The notes: generated by a model not told the origin, from the sequence alone. Counted from the stretch's first letter, positions 20,061 to 30,701 are shown. The stretch is DNA of 64,000 nucleotides from Thermogymnomonas acidicola JCM 13583 (GCF_001316105.1 NZ_BBCP01000004.1:83752-147751); one strand, 5' to 3'. A program made the numbers and translations.

Positions 20061-21304
20061 GTGCAGCTGAGCAGCAGGCAGAAGGCTCTTCTCGTGTCGT
20101 CTTCAGCGAGCTACACGTTCTGGGGCATCGTGGCAACCATTGGCCCGCTGGCAGCATCTGGCTCAATAGTCGGGCATGTCACGGGAGCGCTCAAGGTCTT
20201 CCTCCTCCTAATCGGCCCGATCTTCGCGCCATAGGGAACTTCACGATGGGCTTCCTTGCAGATATGTTCGGCAGGAAGAGGGTCTTCGTGGTCACAATGC
20301 TCTCCTACACAATCGGGATAATCATAGTGGCTGCGAGCTCAACGGTCTGGAGCCTGGTGCCTGGCCTCATGCTTGCGCAGTTCGGAGTGGGCGGAGAGGA
20401 GAGCCCGTCCCTGTCACTGATAGCTGAGGACTCGCCTGTCTCAAAGAGGGCCAAGTACCTCACACTGGTGGCCAACTTCAGCAACATAGGCAGCGCCTTA
20501 TATCGGGACTGTTCCTCATAACCTCGTCCTCACTCTTCGACCGCCTCATGCTCCTGGGGGGTCCTCGCTCGCTATGGTCGGTGTCATGGTCTACTCGAGG
20601 CTCAGCATACCGGAGTCATACAGGTGGCTATCGTCCGTGGGCAGGGAGAGGGACGCGAGTGAGGAGAAGGCACACCTTTCGATAGACGAAGAAGGGACGA
20701 AGGCACAGAGGATGGGTGTTCCGTTCATATACGCCACACTTGTTCTCATAGGCATATCCCAGTACCTTACTTTCGGCCTCATGGCATACGTCATAGGCCC
20801 GTACGAGTTCCCGTCCACGGCAGTTGACAACGAGATAATATTCGTGGCACTCCTGGGAGCATCGGTTGCAGGCTTTGCCGCGGCACCCCCCCTCATTAAC
20901 AGGGAGAGGAAGTCATATACACTCTACTCTTACCTGGCGGGGGTTGTATCGATGGTGGCCATATTCCTAACAGTCCCCCCCTACCTCCATGACATGGACC
21001 TGTTCCTTCCGCTGCTCTTCGTTAACATGGCCACCAGCGAGTTCGGCTGGGCCTCGAGGACTACGCTTGAGCCGGAACTCTTCCCGACCAGGGTGAGGGC
21101 AAGGTCGATAGGGATGGTGAGGCTAGCCCCCATGATCGCTTATGCCATATTCACCTACGCTACATCATCCTCAACCTTGGGCAGTTCATACTCGTTAACC
21201 TCATCCTCTGGGCCATAGGCCTGGCCGGTGCAGCGATCTGGTACTTCTTCGGATACGAAACGAGAGGCATAGACATAGACTACGGTGCAGGACAGGCACA
21301 GTAA
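20061..21304 (+). CDS. MFS transporter, predicted thiamine/HMP uptake, frameshifted
   Basis: Major facilitator with 12 predicted segments. The loop 2-3 motif is GFLADMFGRKR, and FGVGGEESPSLSLIAED and EFGWASRTTLEPELFPTRVRA are typical of sugar-porter-like MFS. Control by the TPP riboswitch 70 bp upstream makes thiamine or its precursor the likely substrate. Breaks lie near 20228, 20505-20515, 20556-20570 and 21160; after the last, the frame ends ILWAIGLAGAAIWYFFGYE and stops at TAA 21302. GTG 20061 is preferred to ATG 19998, because the latter would translate the hairpin. Confidence 0.8.
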
Positions 21305-21341
21305 GCAATATCCTTATTATTTTTATAATGATACATTTTCT

Positions 21342-21770
21342 ATGGTTCTCTATGCCAGAGACATCATGAAGAAGTACACGACCATGCTGCCGGGAGATAT
21401 AACCGCGCTCGAGGCTGCAAAGATTATGGCGAACGATCACGTCGGTTTCGCTATCGTCCACCAGAACGGTGAGCTGAAAGGCATAGTCACCGAGTGGGAT
21501 TATGTCAGCAAGGTGGTCGCGAAGGAGCTCGACCCATCAAAGGTCAAGCTCAGCGAGATCATGACACAGGGTGTCATATCTGCCACCCCCCCTGACACGC
21601 CAACGGATAAGATAACGCAGATAATGAGCGCCAACAACATAAGGAGGCTCCCCCCCATCGTTGAGAACGGGAAGCTTGTCGGGGTCATAACTTCCCGCGA
21701 CATCCTGAGGATATTCAGGGACTACATGGATAACCTGTCAGAGATAATCAGCAGGTTCGGCACCTTCTGA
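21342..21770 (+). CDS. CBS-domain pair protein
   Basis: 142 residues made of two CBS motifs: MKKYTTMLPGDITALEAAKIM with VTEWDYVSKVV, then IMTQGVISATPPDTPTDKI with VITSRDILRIF. Such stand-alone pairs bind adenosine nucleotides or SAM and act as regulators; the partner is unknown. A TTTTTATAATG element 20-30 bp upstream of ATG 21342 suggests its own promoter and a short or absent leader. RRLPPIVENG probably carries one Pro too many (C7 at 21651-21657). Confidence 0.85.
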   Translation: MVLYARDIMKKYTTMLPGDITALEAAKIMANDHVGFAIVHQNGELKGIVTEWDYVSKVVAKELDPSKVKLSEIMTQGVISATPPDTPTDKITQIMSANNIRRLPPIVENGKLVGVITSRDILRIFRDYMDNLSEIISRFGTF

Positions 21771-21775
21771 CCGGT

Positions 21776-23191
21776 ATGGAATACAGAGGCTGGGTACTGG
21801 CGATAACCAGCATGGTACTTTCCTTGCTGTGGTCAACTCCACCTCCCTGCTGGTTGCCCTGCCGACGGTGATGATCAGCCTCCACACCACCTTCTTCGTT
21901 GCGGTCTGGATACTCCTCATATATTCCCTTGTGCTCACGGTGCTCTCGCCTTTTCTCGGCAGGGAAGCGGACCTGGTGGGCAGGAAGAGGATCTACTCCA
22001 CGGGCTACATACTGTTCTTCGCAGGCTCCACGATCGCCGCAGTGTCCCCCCCTGACCCGCAGGTGCTGATCCTCGGCAGGGTTGTGCAGGGTTCCGGCGC
22101 AGCCTGCCTCTTCTCCAACAGCCTTGCGATAATCACGGACAGTTTTTCTGGCCCCCCCCAGCTGGGAGGGCCATGGCAATAAACTCCAGTGTCATGGGGG
22201 TGGGAATAGCTGTTGGGCCGCTGGTGGGCGGCTTCCTCTCCTTCATAAACTGGAGGTACGTGTTCGTATTCAACGCGCCGATAGCACTTGCAGGCTTCGT
22301 ACTATCATCAAGGCTGCTGAAGGAGGTCAAGCCAGTGGAGACCGGCGTGAGGCCTGACTACGTGGGTTCGGTGACGCTCTCAGCGTTCATGACGCTCATT
22401 GTCCTCTTTCTGACGGTGGGACCGCTCGAGGGCTGGGCACACTTCACAACGGTCCTCTTCCTCCTGGTTTCACTGGTCTTCCTGGTGCTCTTCCTTATCA
22501 TGGAGAGGAGAGTAAGGTACCCGCTGATCAACTTCTCCCTCTTCAGGAACCGCAGGTTCACGGGCTCTATAATATCCGTCCTTCTCAACTCCATAACCAG
22601 GTTCTCGGCCATATTCCTCCTCACCATCTACTTCCAGGGCCTCTGGGGGGGATAAACCCGCTGCTGGCCGGAATACTCCTCATGCCTTATGCAGCAGGCC
22701 TTGGCTTTGTCAGTTACATGTCGCCGCACGTGGTGAAGAGGGTGAACGACATAACAGTGCAGACCCTGGGCCTGGCCTTCACAGGTGCCTCGGTGGCTGC
22801 GCTATTCATCTCCAGCACAGGCACACCATACTACATCCTGGCTATCCTTATGCTCCTCATGGGTGTTGGCATAGGCCTGTACTACACGCCCAACAACTCC
22901 ACAATCATGCTGTCGGTGGAGCCCGGCCAGAGGGGCATCGTGGCCGGCTTCAGGTCGCTGATAGTCAACATGGGTTCCGTTGTCGGCATGGCCATAGTCT
23001 TCACCATCGTGGCCACCTACGTGCCGGAGAGCATCCTGGGCTCTGCATTCCTGGGCCTATCGGTCTCACTGACGGAGACACAGAAGGCTGCGTTCGTCAC
23101 CGGCATAGACGTTTCGTTCCTGGCCGCGGGCCTGATATGCCTGGTGGCAGTGCCTGTCTTCGCAGTGATGCTCAGGAGGTCATCGAAGTGA
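21776..23191 (+). CDS. DHA2-type 14-TM MFS exporter, frameshifted
   Basis: Multidrug-type MFS with NSTSLLVALPTVMISLHT, GREADLVGRKRIY, QGSGAACLFSNSLAIITDSF and GVGIAVGPLVGGFL, the last being the antiporter motif C of drug exporters. About 470 residues. Breaks near 21815, 22150 (C7) and 22644 (G7). It starts 5 bp after the CBS gene, so the two may be cotranscribed; the tail overlaps the convergent exonuclease gene by 12 bp. Confidence 0.82.
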
Positions 23192-23836
23192 GAATATCTC
23201 CTTTACTATCTCCATGACGTCATGGGAATCGCCCGCACAGTACTCCCTGAACCTTTCCCTGTCCTCCCTCCAAAGCCTCTCTATGGCAGCGCTGACATCA
23301 AGGCCCTCCATCATGACGTTCTGCTTCTTCCTCATGAGGTTCAGGCCTGCGTAGGCCTCGTGGGATATGACGTCCCTGAGCTTCCTTATGTGCCAGTCAC
23401 CGTCGAACCTGTAGAGGTCGTCCGCTATGACGTACATGGCATCCAGACAGAATGCTGTGGAAATGGTGTACTTCACGTTCCACAGCTGGTTCTCGAACGA
23501 GAGGTTCCTCATCTTGAGGTTCAGGAGCGGTATGTCGTACCCGGAGATGTTGTAGCCCGTCAGCACCATTGGCCTGTACTTCCCGAAGTCCCTGTCCAGT
23601 TCCCTGAGGAGTGCCATCTCGGATGCGTCATCATCGCTGTCGGCCACGTAGACCCTGTCCTCCGTCCTGTCACCAGCAATGCTCATGGAGTAAGCGATGA
23701 TCCTCTCACCGGTCAGGAACTGGCCCTTACCCCTGACAAGGGTCTCGAGGTCCAGGGAAACGATGCGGCCCTTCCAGTCCATCTCCCTGACCCTGGCCAT
23801 GAGGGCCCTGTAGAGGTCTGCGTTCCAGCTCTCCAA
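23180..23836 (-). CDS. stand-alone DEDD 3'-5' exonuclease (DnaQ/PolB-like)
   Basis: 218 residues, intact. Exo I is SLDLETLV (D-x-E), Exo II is GYNISGYDIPLL (N-x4-D), and Exo III is YCAGDSHDVM with the YxxxD spacing. These are the three acidic motifs of the DEDDy family, as in the exonuclease domain of B-family polymerases but without a polymerase domain. It probably acts in proofreading or repair, processing single-stranded DNA ends. A small gene with an RHH-like N-terminus lies 29 bp upstream on the same strand. Confidence 0.82.
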   Translation of the reverse strand: MESWNADLYRALMARVREMDWKGRIVSLDLETLVRGKGQFLTGERIIAYSMSIAGDRTEDRVYVADSDDDASEMALLRELDRDFGKYRPMVLTGYNISGYDIPLLNLKMRNLSFENQLWNVKYTISTAFCLDAMYVIADDLYRFDGDWHIRKLRDVISHEAYAGLNLMRKKQNVMMEGLDVSAAIERLWREDRERFREYCAGDSHDVMEIVKEIFSLR

Positions 23837-23864
23837 AGAACCACCTACCGATGAGTGGAAGGCC

Positions 23865-24337
23865 TTACTCCTTGTTCACCTTTTCCACGAAGCTGCACCT
23901 GGAGATGACAGTCATCTTCCTCACGTTGCCGGTTACCGTCAGGCTGTTCACGTTTATTATGCCGTCCACCACAGACGTGAAGGTGTCCTCGTCCACATCC
24001 GTAATCCTGAGTTCCTTGATGTTCCTGAAGACCACCTTCCTGCCGAACTCCCTGAGCTCCTGCCCCCCCGTTATCTCAAGGCTGCCCAGGTTCTCGATGT
24101 ACCTGACCTGCTGGGCCCTTGCAGAATCGATGAACTCCCTTGATACCTTCTTCGCAGTGTCCACTGTGCCCAGGAAGTTCTTGTAGGCCTCGTTCGTTAT
24201 TTCCCCCCCACGGTCTTGCCCGTATCCCTGGCGAGCCTCATCATCCTCTGGTATATGTCCTTCCTGACGCCCTTTATGGATATCACTGTCTTGCCTTCCC
24301 CCCCCTGTTCGTCCTGTTTTTTCTCTTCTTCAGGCAT
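23865..24337 (-). CDS. unknown protein with ribbon-helix-helix-like N-terminus, frameshifted
   Basis: From ATG 24337 it reads a charged stretch, then KTVISIKGVRKDIYQRMM and RLARDTGKTVG-EITNEAY, the strand-helix-helix pattern of MetJ/Arc-type regulators. The frame breaks at the C7 run 24203-24209 (five would continue in frame). The C-terminal 100 residues are a beta-rich repeat-like domain with alternating strands (SLEITG, ELRITD, SLTVTG, KMTVIS), possibly a short solenoid. I do not recognise the family. It is probably a DNA-associated regulator, cotranscribed with the exonuclease. Confidence 0.55.
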
Positions 24338-24433
24338 GAACGTCCATACCTACCTTGCTAATAAGATTACCGGTAATCCGGATTACCCCCCCCAAGTGGC
24401 ACACTTTATTAGAGGACTCCGCATCACACCGGT

Positions 24434-24830
24434 ATGTTGTACGCAATGAGGCAGTACGTCGGGAAAAACGTGAACAGCGAGAAGCTGGTCACACTCATAT
24501 CTGAGTTCTTCAAGGATGAGGGCTTCAGGACAGTGTCCTGCACGTGCCCACAGGGTGTGGTCTTCATGGCAAGGAAGGGGGGGAATCTACAGGGCACTCC
24601 TGAGGACCGACAGGGCATTCCTGATACTCATAGACGGGAACCCGTCAGATACGAAGATAAAGATAGGCGTCTCCAGGTGGCAGGTGGAGATACAGCAGCA
24701 GGATGCCCAGAAGATATTTCAGAGCCCGCTCTCATACTTCCTGGAGATACCAGAATCCCTGTGGCCCTACGAGCTCGAGCACCACCTGTGGCACTTCATA
24801 GAGACGCAGGTGGAGCTCGGGACGCAGTGA
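24434..24830 (+). CDS. unknown conserved-looking protein, frameshifted
   Basis: About 130 residues after joining at the G7 run 24575-24581 (MARKGGIYRALLRTDRAF). It is predicted alpha/beta: N-terminal helices (SEKLVTLISEFFKDEGF), a Cys pair (SCTCPQG), central strands (FLILIDG; KIGVSRW) and a C-terminal amphipathic end rich in Trp and His. I do not recognise it. It has its own AT-rich leader and converges on purC, whose stop is 2 bp away. Confidence 0.55.
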
Positions 24831-24831
24831 A

Positions 24832-25721
24832 TCACCATTTTTCCCCCCCGGTTATCCTCTCGTACATGGTCACGTAAAGGTCGCTTGTCTTCTTCACCAT
24901 TTCTGGGGGGGAGCGGAGGTATCTCTGGCTCTGGCAGGCCCTTTTCCCTTGCGGAGTAAAGTTCGCTGTGGTAGCCGGTTGACCTGTAGTACTGCCTGAC
25001 GAACTCCTTGCTCAGCTCCACTATCTTCCCCCCCTCATCGTACTCCTTCCTGTCCCACCACCTGTCCTCGTCAAGGGTCCCGAAGGTATCGATGAGCACG
25101 GGTTCCCTGCCTATGCCGAAGGCAAATTCCTTCTTTCCATCAACATGTATGAGGCCCCTCTGCGACACGGACTTGTTGATGCGCCTGTCGACCCTGAGTA
25201 TGGCCTCCTTTATCTCGTTGAGTTCGGAGTTAGTCATGCCGCCGATCTCTATGATCTCGCCGTGTTTCAGGGGGCCTGTCGTACTTCTCGAACTTGGTTG
25301 TGACCTCAAAGAAAGGGTCATCCAGCTCCTCACCGTACTTCGGTGCATGGTTTAGGCCGAGGTCCTCGTACCTGACCTTGCCCTCCTTGACCCTGTCGTA
25401 GAGGCTACCAGCAACGTAGTACCTTGTGATGAACTCCAGTGGGATGACGTACTCGATCTCGTGCGGGTCGCCCTTACCGCTCTCTGGTATGTAGAACTTC
25501 TTCACCCTCATTTCGTTGGGCGAGACCATTTCGATGAAGTGGGTCTCAACCCTGGCGCTCTCCTTGGCCACCCTGAACCAGAAGCTCGATGTCCTGCACA
25601 GGCTCTCCCCCCCCTTGTGGGGTACGGTGTTGGGTATTATCTTGTCAAACACCGATATCCTGTCACTGAACCTGAAGAGAAGCGTGTCGCCCTCATCGTA
25701 AACGTCCTTCACCTTTCCCAC
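24832..25721 (-). CDS. purC: PurC, SAICAR synthase, frameshifted
   Basis: Catalyses ATP-dependent joining of CAIR and aspartate in purine synthesis. GKVKDVYDEGD, FSDRISVFDKIIP, the EYVIPLEFITRYYVAGSLY region, KEFAFGIGREPVLIDTFGTLDEDRWW and STGYHSELYS identify it. Breaks: C5 near 25272 (four gives DRPLKHGEIIEIG) and the G7 run 24905-24911. The end reads YVTMYERITG, stopping at TGA 24834-24832. Start taken at GTG 25721; upstream codons are open, and an earlier start cannot be excluded. No other pur gene is adjacent. Confidence 0.92.
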
Positions 25722-25802
25722 ACGTATGCTTATCTGACATCCCTCAGGTATGAGACCTGGATTAATAAATGAATTCAGGTGGGGGTTGAAAAAATGTCTG
25801 GA

Positions 25803-26964
25803 TCAGCTGGCCTGAACCTCGAGCCTCCTGTAACCGTACATTATGAAGCTGTCCACCCTGTCCTCCGGGGGACACGTGCACAGCTCTGATGTCCCCGTAG
25901 CGCTTCGTTAGCTCCTCCATGGCAACCCTTGCCTCCAGCCTGGCCAGTGGAGCACCCAGGCAGAAGTGGATTCCCTCGCCGAATGCAACGTGCCTGTTCT
26001 CCTTCCTGTCGATTATGAATTCCTCTGAGTTCGGGAATACGTCCTCGTCCCTGTTGGCAGACTGCAGGTACACGAAGATGAAGTCCCCGGGCTCCACCTT
26101 CATGTCTCCTATGCGCCCCCCCTCCCTCTTGACCAGGCGCCTGGTCGACTGCACTGGTGAGCGGTACCGCAGGACCTCCTCTATGGCCGTCGGTATAAGG
26201 GAACGCTCCTCCCTAAGCCTCTCGAACGAGCCAGGGTGCTCGGAGAATGTCACAATGGCGTTGCTCAGGAGGTTCGTGGTTGTCTCGTTGCCTGCAGCGA
26301 GGAGCAGGATGGAGAAGCCGATGATCTCCTGCCTGGTGAGGTGCTCGCCGTCGACCTCTGCCCTTATGAGGAGGCTGATCAGGTCGTCGGAGAGTGAGTG
26401 CTTCCTCTCATCTATCAGGCCCGAAAAGTACTGGGCCATCTCCCTCTCCGTGTCCATGTCCACACCGAAGCCCAGCACACGCACCAGGTTGTCGGACCAC
26501 TCCTTGAACTTCTCCATGTCCCTGTCAGGGACGCCCAGGATCTTCGATATGACGAGAACGGGCAGGGGGGGGTAAGTGAGGGCCTTCACTATGTCGAAGG
26601 TACTCCTGCCATCCACGACGTCCAGGAGGGCATTCGTTATCTTCCTGATCTCTGGCTCGTATGATGCGATCTTCATTGGGGTGAATGCCCTGCTCACCAG
26701 GTTCCTGAGCTTGGTGTGCTTCGGCGGGTCAAGTATCAGGATGCTCGGTGATGATAGCTCGTCGAGCTGCCTCCTCATCTCCGGCGCCATGAGGTCCCTG
26801 AACTGCGAGGAGAATGTCCTGTAGTCGTCGAGTACTGCTGTGACGTCCCTGTACTTGAATATGTAGACGTTGTTGTCCTCCCTGTAGACCGGGTTTTCGC
26901 TGCGCATCTTCCGGTACCACTCGAATGGCTCTTCCCTGTAGCCGGGTATTTCCATAGGCCACAA
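25803..26964 (-). CDS. cytochrome P450, CYP119-like
   Basis: Soluble P450 of ~385 residues without a membrane anchor. I-helix LLLAAGNETTTN, the ExxR of EEVLRYRSP, and the heme loop FGEGIHFCLGAPLARLE with the axial Cys are all intact. The frame breaks near 25868-25872 (CCCCC for CCCC), and the true tail, SFIMYGYRRLEVQAS, ends at TGA 25805-25803. TTG 26964 and ATG 26955 are both possible starts. AT-rich DNA (26970-27010) separates it from a second P450 in the same direction. Substrate and redox partner are unknown. Confidence 0.92.
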
Positions 26965-27016
26965 TAACCTCCACTCTAATAACTATTATCTATATTAAAA
27001 AAAAGATATATCTATG

Positions 27017-28150
27017 TTACCTAACAACGGAGACGGGCAGGGACTTAAAGCCGTAGACGATTGTACTGCTGACCATGCTAGCGGAATCGATGTTTCCGAC
27101 CCTTATTTCCCTGAACCTCTCCGTGATCTCCTCGAACGCTATCTTCGCCTCAAGCCTGGCTAGGGGGGGCACCCAGCAGTAGTGGATGCCGTTGCCGAAC
27201 GCTATGTGCCTGTTTTCCTTTCTCTCTATGTTGAACTTCTCCGGCTCTTCGAATACCCTCTCATCATGGTTAGCAGACCCGATCCATGCAGTTACATAGG
27301 AGTTTGCCGGTATTGTTACGCCTCGCACAGTAACATCGGCCTTCGTCCTCCTGAACATCGACTGGACCGGAGACCTGTACCTGAGCGTCTCTTCAAGCAT
27401 TCCAGGTATGAGGCTCCTGTCCGATACGACCATATCGTAGGTTCCGGGGTTCTCGTTCATGCTGTAGACCGCATTGCTTATCAGGTTCGTGGTTGTCTCG
27501 TTGCCCGCGATGAGGAGCAGGATCAGGAATCCCATCAGCTCCTGTGGTGACAGGGGGGGCTTCCCGTCTACCTCGGAGGATATGAGCATCGAGATGAGGT
27601 CGTCTCTGGGGTCCCTCTGCCTCTCCCTTACCATCTCAGAGAAGTATGTGACCATCTCCGACATGTAGTCTCTCTGGCCCATGAACGCCTGGCCCGTGAC
27701 AACGGCGTCTGACCATTCCTTGAACCTCTCCATGTGATCCCTGGGGATGCCTATTATGTCTGCAATAACCATGACAGGAAGTGGGTATGAGAAATTCCTG
27801 ACGAAGTCGAACTGATCCGACTTCACTGATTCAAGGAGGGAGGTGCAAATCTCCCTTATCTTGTCAGCCCTCTTCCCTATCCAGGCCGGGCTGAACGGCT
27901 TGCTTACAAGTGCACGGAGCCTGGTGTGCCTGGGAGGATCCAGCTGTATTAGACTCTGCGAGAGAGGCATCTCAGCGGCCTCGTTGAGCTGCGATGAGAA
28001 GGTCTGGTGTTCGCTGAGCGCCCTTGCCACGTCCTCGTAGAGGAAGAGGTTCCAGCTGCCATCGTAACTGTCATAGTACACAGGTGAGCGGTCCCTCATC
28101 ACGCGGTACTGTTCGAACGGGTTTAGCCAGTCTATGCCCTCAAAGAGCAT
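27017..28150 (-). CDS. cytochrome P450, second CYP119-like copy, heme loop altered
   Basis: 377 residues, about the same layout as its neighbour: LLLIAGNETTTN in helix I, EETLRYRSP, and DPPRHTRLR. The heme loop reads FGNGIHYCWVPPLARLE instead of HYCLGAPLARLE. A lost C before TGG plus an over-long C run at 27172-27178 would change exactly those residues while leaving the frame intact, so the altered loop is probably two cancelling sequence errors. The axial Cys is present. The two P450s look like an old tandem duplication that has diverged. Confidence 0.9.
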   Translation of the reverse strand: MLFEGIDWLNPFEQYRVMRDRSPVYYDSYDGSWNLFLYEDVARALSEHQTFSSQLNEAAEMPLSQSLIQLDPPRHTRLRALVSKPFSPAWIGKRADKIREICTSLLESVKSDQFDFVRNFSYPLPVMVIADIIGIPRDHMERFKEWSDAVVTGQAFMGQRDYMSEMVTYFSEMVRERQRDPRDDLISMLISSEVDGKPPLSPQELMGFLILLLIAGNETTTNLISNAVYSMNENPGTYDMVVSDRSLIPGMLEETLRYRSPVQSMFRRTKADVTVRGVTIPANSYVTAWIGSANHDERVFEEPEKFNIERKENRHIAFGNGIHYCWVPPLARLEAKIAFEEITERFREIRVGNIDSASMVSSTIVYGFKSLPVSVVR

Positions 28151-28182
28151 GCGGTCAGCATGCTTAATGGGCTATTAAGCTG

Positions 28183-28198
28183 TTCGTTAGCTAACGAA
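28183..28198. promoter_or_regulatory. 16-bp perfect palindrome, candidate operator
   Basis: TTCGTTAGCTAACGAA lies 33-48 bp upstream of the second P450 and 115 bp before the divergent isochorismatase-family gene. Two further imperfect inverted repeats sit between it and the ATG: GCATGC flanking 5 bp at 28148-28164, and CTTAAT facing ATTAAG at 28164-28180. The position suggests a binding site for a dimeric HTH regulator controlling one or both genes. Confidence 0.55.
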
Positions 28199-28313
28199 AT
28201 TTGTCACTTCTCGCGAAATCATATTCAAATGTCCTATAAATCAAGTGTCAGATGTGAGTGCCATACGTACACATGTTCGTAAATGATTTGTACCAGAATA
28301 TGTTACTTAATGC

Positions 28314-28871
28314 ATGAAACCTGGACTTATTATTGTAGACGTGCTAAACGACTTTGTCCATGGCCCCCCTGAGTACGCCGTCCTCATTATCGGTCGTGGG
28401 GGGGCCATGCGCGAGGACACTGGCATACTTCAGGAGGTCTGGCTTCCCGGTGTTCTTCGTGAACGACGCCCACATAGATGAGGATGTGGAGATGCCCCTG
28501 TGGGGGGGCCCGCATGCGATGAAGGGTAGCGAGGGGGGGCACAGGTGATAGAGGAGCTGAGGCCCGTGGCGGGCGAGCTCGTCCTTGAGAAACACTTCTA
28601 CAGCGGCTTCCAGGGCACTGAGCTGGACACACTGCTCAGGGTCAAGGGCTGTGATACGGTGTACCTGGTTGGCCTGGACGCAGACATCTGCGTGAGGCAC
28701 ACGGCGGCTGATGCATTCTACAGGGGGGGATACGGCATCGTTGTAGTGAGAGATGCTGTGGCCGCAAGGATCGACGGGAACTGGGAAGAGTACTTCAGGA
28801 GGGTCTACGGGGGGGCCCGGATTGTGGAGAGCAGCGAGCTGGTGCCAGAGGAGCACCTGGAGAGGGCCTGA
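28314..28871 (+). CDS. isochorismatase/nicotinamidase family hydrolase, frameshifted
   Basis: Cysteine hydrolase of ~185 residues. LIIVDVLNDFVHG supplies the catalytic Asp, LEKHFYSGF the Lys, and GLDADICVRHTAADA the nucleophilic Cys and the family's oxyanion segment. FFVNDAHIDED carries the putative metal ligands. Breaks lie near 28366-28371 (C run) and 28534-28540 (G7). Nicotinamidase is the likeliest activity, but isochorismatase-like hydrolases of other amides share these motifs. Confidence 0.78.
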
Positions 28872-28918
28872 ACCTCCCGCAGCGCCACCGTGATCCCTTA
28901 TAATACAGGTTTCACCTC

Positions 28919-29688
28919 ATGAGCATGGACCTAAACCTCAGGGGGAAGTTGCTGTCGTGACAGGTGGAACCGGTGGCATAGGTGCTGCTGTTATGAAGGC
29001 CCTCAGGGACGAGGGTGCACACCCTGTATCGGTATCCAACACTGAACCCACGGAAAGGGTACCAGGTGCTGAATACATAAATGGAGATATCACGGACAGA
29101 GGTGCAGTCTTGGGGGCCGTGTCAGAGATCAAGGAGAGCATGGGGAAGGTGGACATACTTGTGAACGCCGCCGGCATAGAGGAGTACGCACCGGTGCACC
29201 TGACGGACGAGGCAATGTTCAGGAGGGTAATGGATGTCAATGTCACAGGGGGGGCGTTCCTTATGATCAGGGAGGTGCTTCCCCTTATGGAGCAGGGTGT
29301 CATTATCAATGTGGCCTCTGTCCAGTCATTTTCGGCCACGAGGAACGCCGCTGCTTATGTCACCAGCAAGCACGCCCTCCTTGGCCTCACCAGATCCGTT
29401 GCCCTTGACTACGGGCCCAGGATAAGGTGCCTGGCTGTCTGCCCCCCCGGGACGGTAGACACGCCCCCCCTGGTGAGGAAAGCCGCTGTACTTGAGGTGG
29501 GAAACAGCGAGGACAGGGTGGCAGAGAAGATATCAGAGTGGGGGGGCAGGGCCCACCTGACCGGCAGGATAGGCAGGCCTGAGGAGGTGGGCAAGGTCAT
29601 AGCATTCCTGTGCAGCGATGCCGCATCCTTCATGACCGGATCCGCAGTCATGGTCGATGGGGGGGCCTCCTCTCCTACATACCCATAA
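28919..29688 (+). CDS. short-chain dehydrogenase/reductase, frameshifted at its start
   Basis: Classical SDR of ~250 residues. The cofactor site is VTGGTGGIGAAV, followed by NAAGIEEYAP, IINVASVQS, the catalytic AAYVTSKHA (Y-x3-K), and the C-terminal SAVMVDGGASS. The start MSMDLNLRG lies in another frame and joins at the G5 run 28941-28945. TTATAATA at about 28896 serves as a TATA box, giving a leader of a few bases at most. Substrate unknown; the P450s upstream suggest possible lipid or terpenoid oxidation. Confidence 0.85.
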
Positions 29689-29778
29689 GCACCCCGGAGG
29701 TGCGGTGATGGCTGCCTGTGTCCAGATAAAGGGGGGGTTTTCCTGAATGCTGCCTGCACATGGGGGGGATATGCGGCA

Positions 29779-30506
29779 TCAGGATCTCATGATCTCCCTT
29801 ATCTTTGTGATGAGAGTGGAGGCATTCTTCGGTGCCATGGCCCTGTAGTCGTTGTTGAAGTAAACGTAGACGGCGCGTGGCGATGCTCCAACGATCTCCC
29901 TGGCCAGCCCCAGGAGCCTCTCGTCCGAATAATCCGTGGCGTAGCCCTGCTGATCCCCGTGCATCCTTATGTAGAGGACGCTGTCTTCGAAAAGGACGAA
30001 TGGCATCCTTTCAGAGCTCACTGCTGCCACGTGTATGCCCTGGGCTATCAGATCTCCCGCTGCCTTTCCCTCCAACCAGGACCTGTGCCTGAACTCCACA
30101 ACATTCTCATAACGCCTGTCCAGCAAACCTATGATGGCAGACAGGTTCTCATCGCTGTACCTGAAAGATGGCGGGAACTGGAAGAGTATGCAGCCCAGCT
30201 TCCCCCCCCGAGCAGGCCCACTGTGGAATAGAAGTCACTGATGGCCTCTTGCACACCACGCATCCTGCCCTCATGGGTTATGGACCTGTGAGCCTTCACG
30301 CTGTAAATGAAGCCTTCCGGTGCGGCCCTAGCCCACCTCCTCACGCTCTCCCTCCTGGGAAAGGTGTAGAAGGAGGAGTTGATCTCCACGGTATCGAAGC
30401 GGGAGGAGTAGAACTGGAACCACCTGGACTTCGGCATGCCCTCTGGATAGAATAAGCCAGACCAGTGGTTGTAGAACCATCCTGAGCAGCCCACCCTGAT
30501 CTCCAC
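29779..30506 (-). CDS. DUF72 (YecE-like) family protein, frameshifted
   Basis: TIM-barrel-like DUF72 protein of ~240 residues. RVGCSGWFYNHWSGLFYPEG at the start, FDTVEINSSFYTFPR, SVKAHRSITH, the VEFRHRSWLEG strand, and VYVYFNNDYRAMAPKNA are the family signature. The frame breaks at C run 30201-30207 (GKLGCILFQFPPSF reads through in the other frame). GTG 30506 is chosen because family members begin two or three residues before GTSGW. Function not established. Confidence 0.85.
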
Positions 30507-30701
30507 GTAAAGCCAGTGCCTTGGATGTATTTCCATCTTTCTGGAACAACCGGCTCTGGAAGCGGTGCAGTTATATGGCAATGGGCAAGGCAACGGGCAC
30601 GCCTGTGAAGCAGGCCATTGCAGTTATATGAGGTGGTGCTGCCGTCAGCCGCGCCTCCACCATTCCGCCGGTTAAGTATATTTTGTGATCACCATACCTG
30701 C

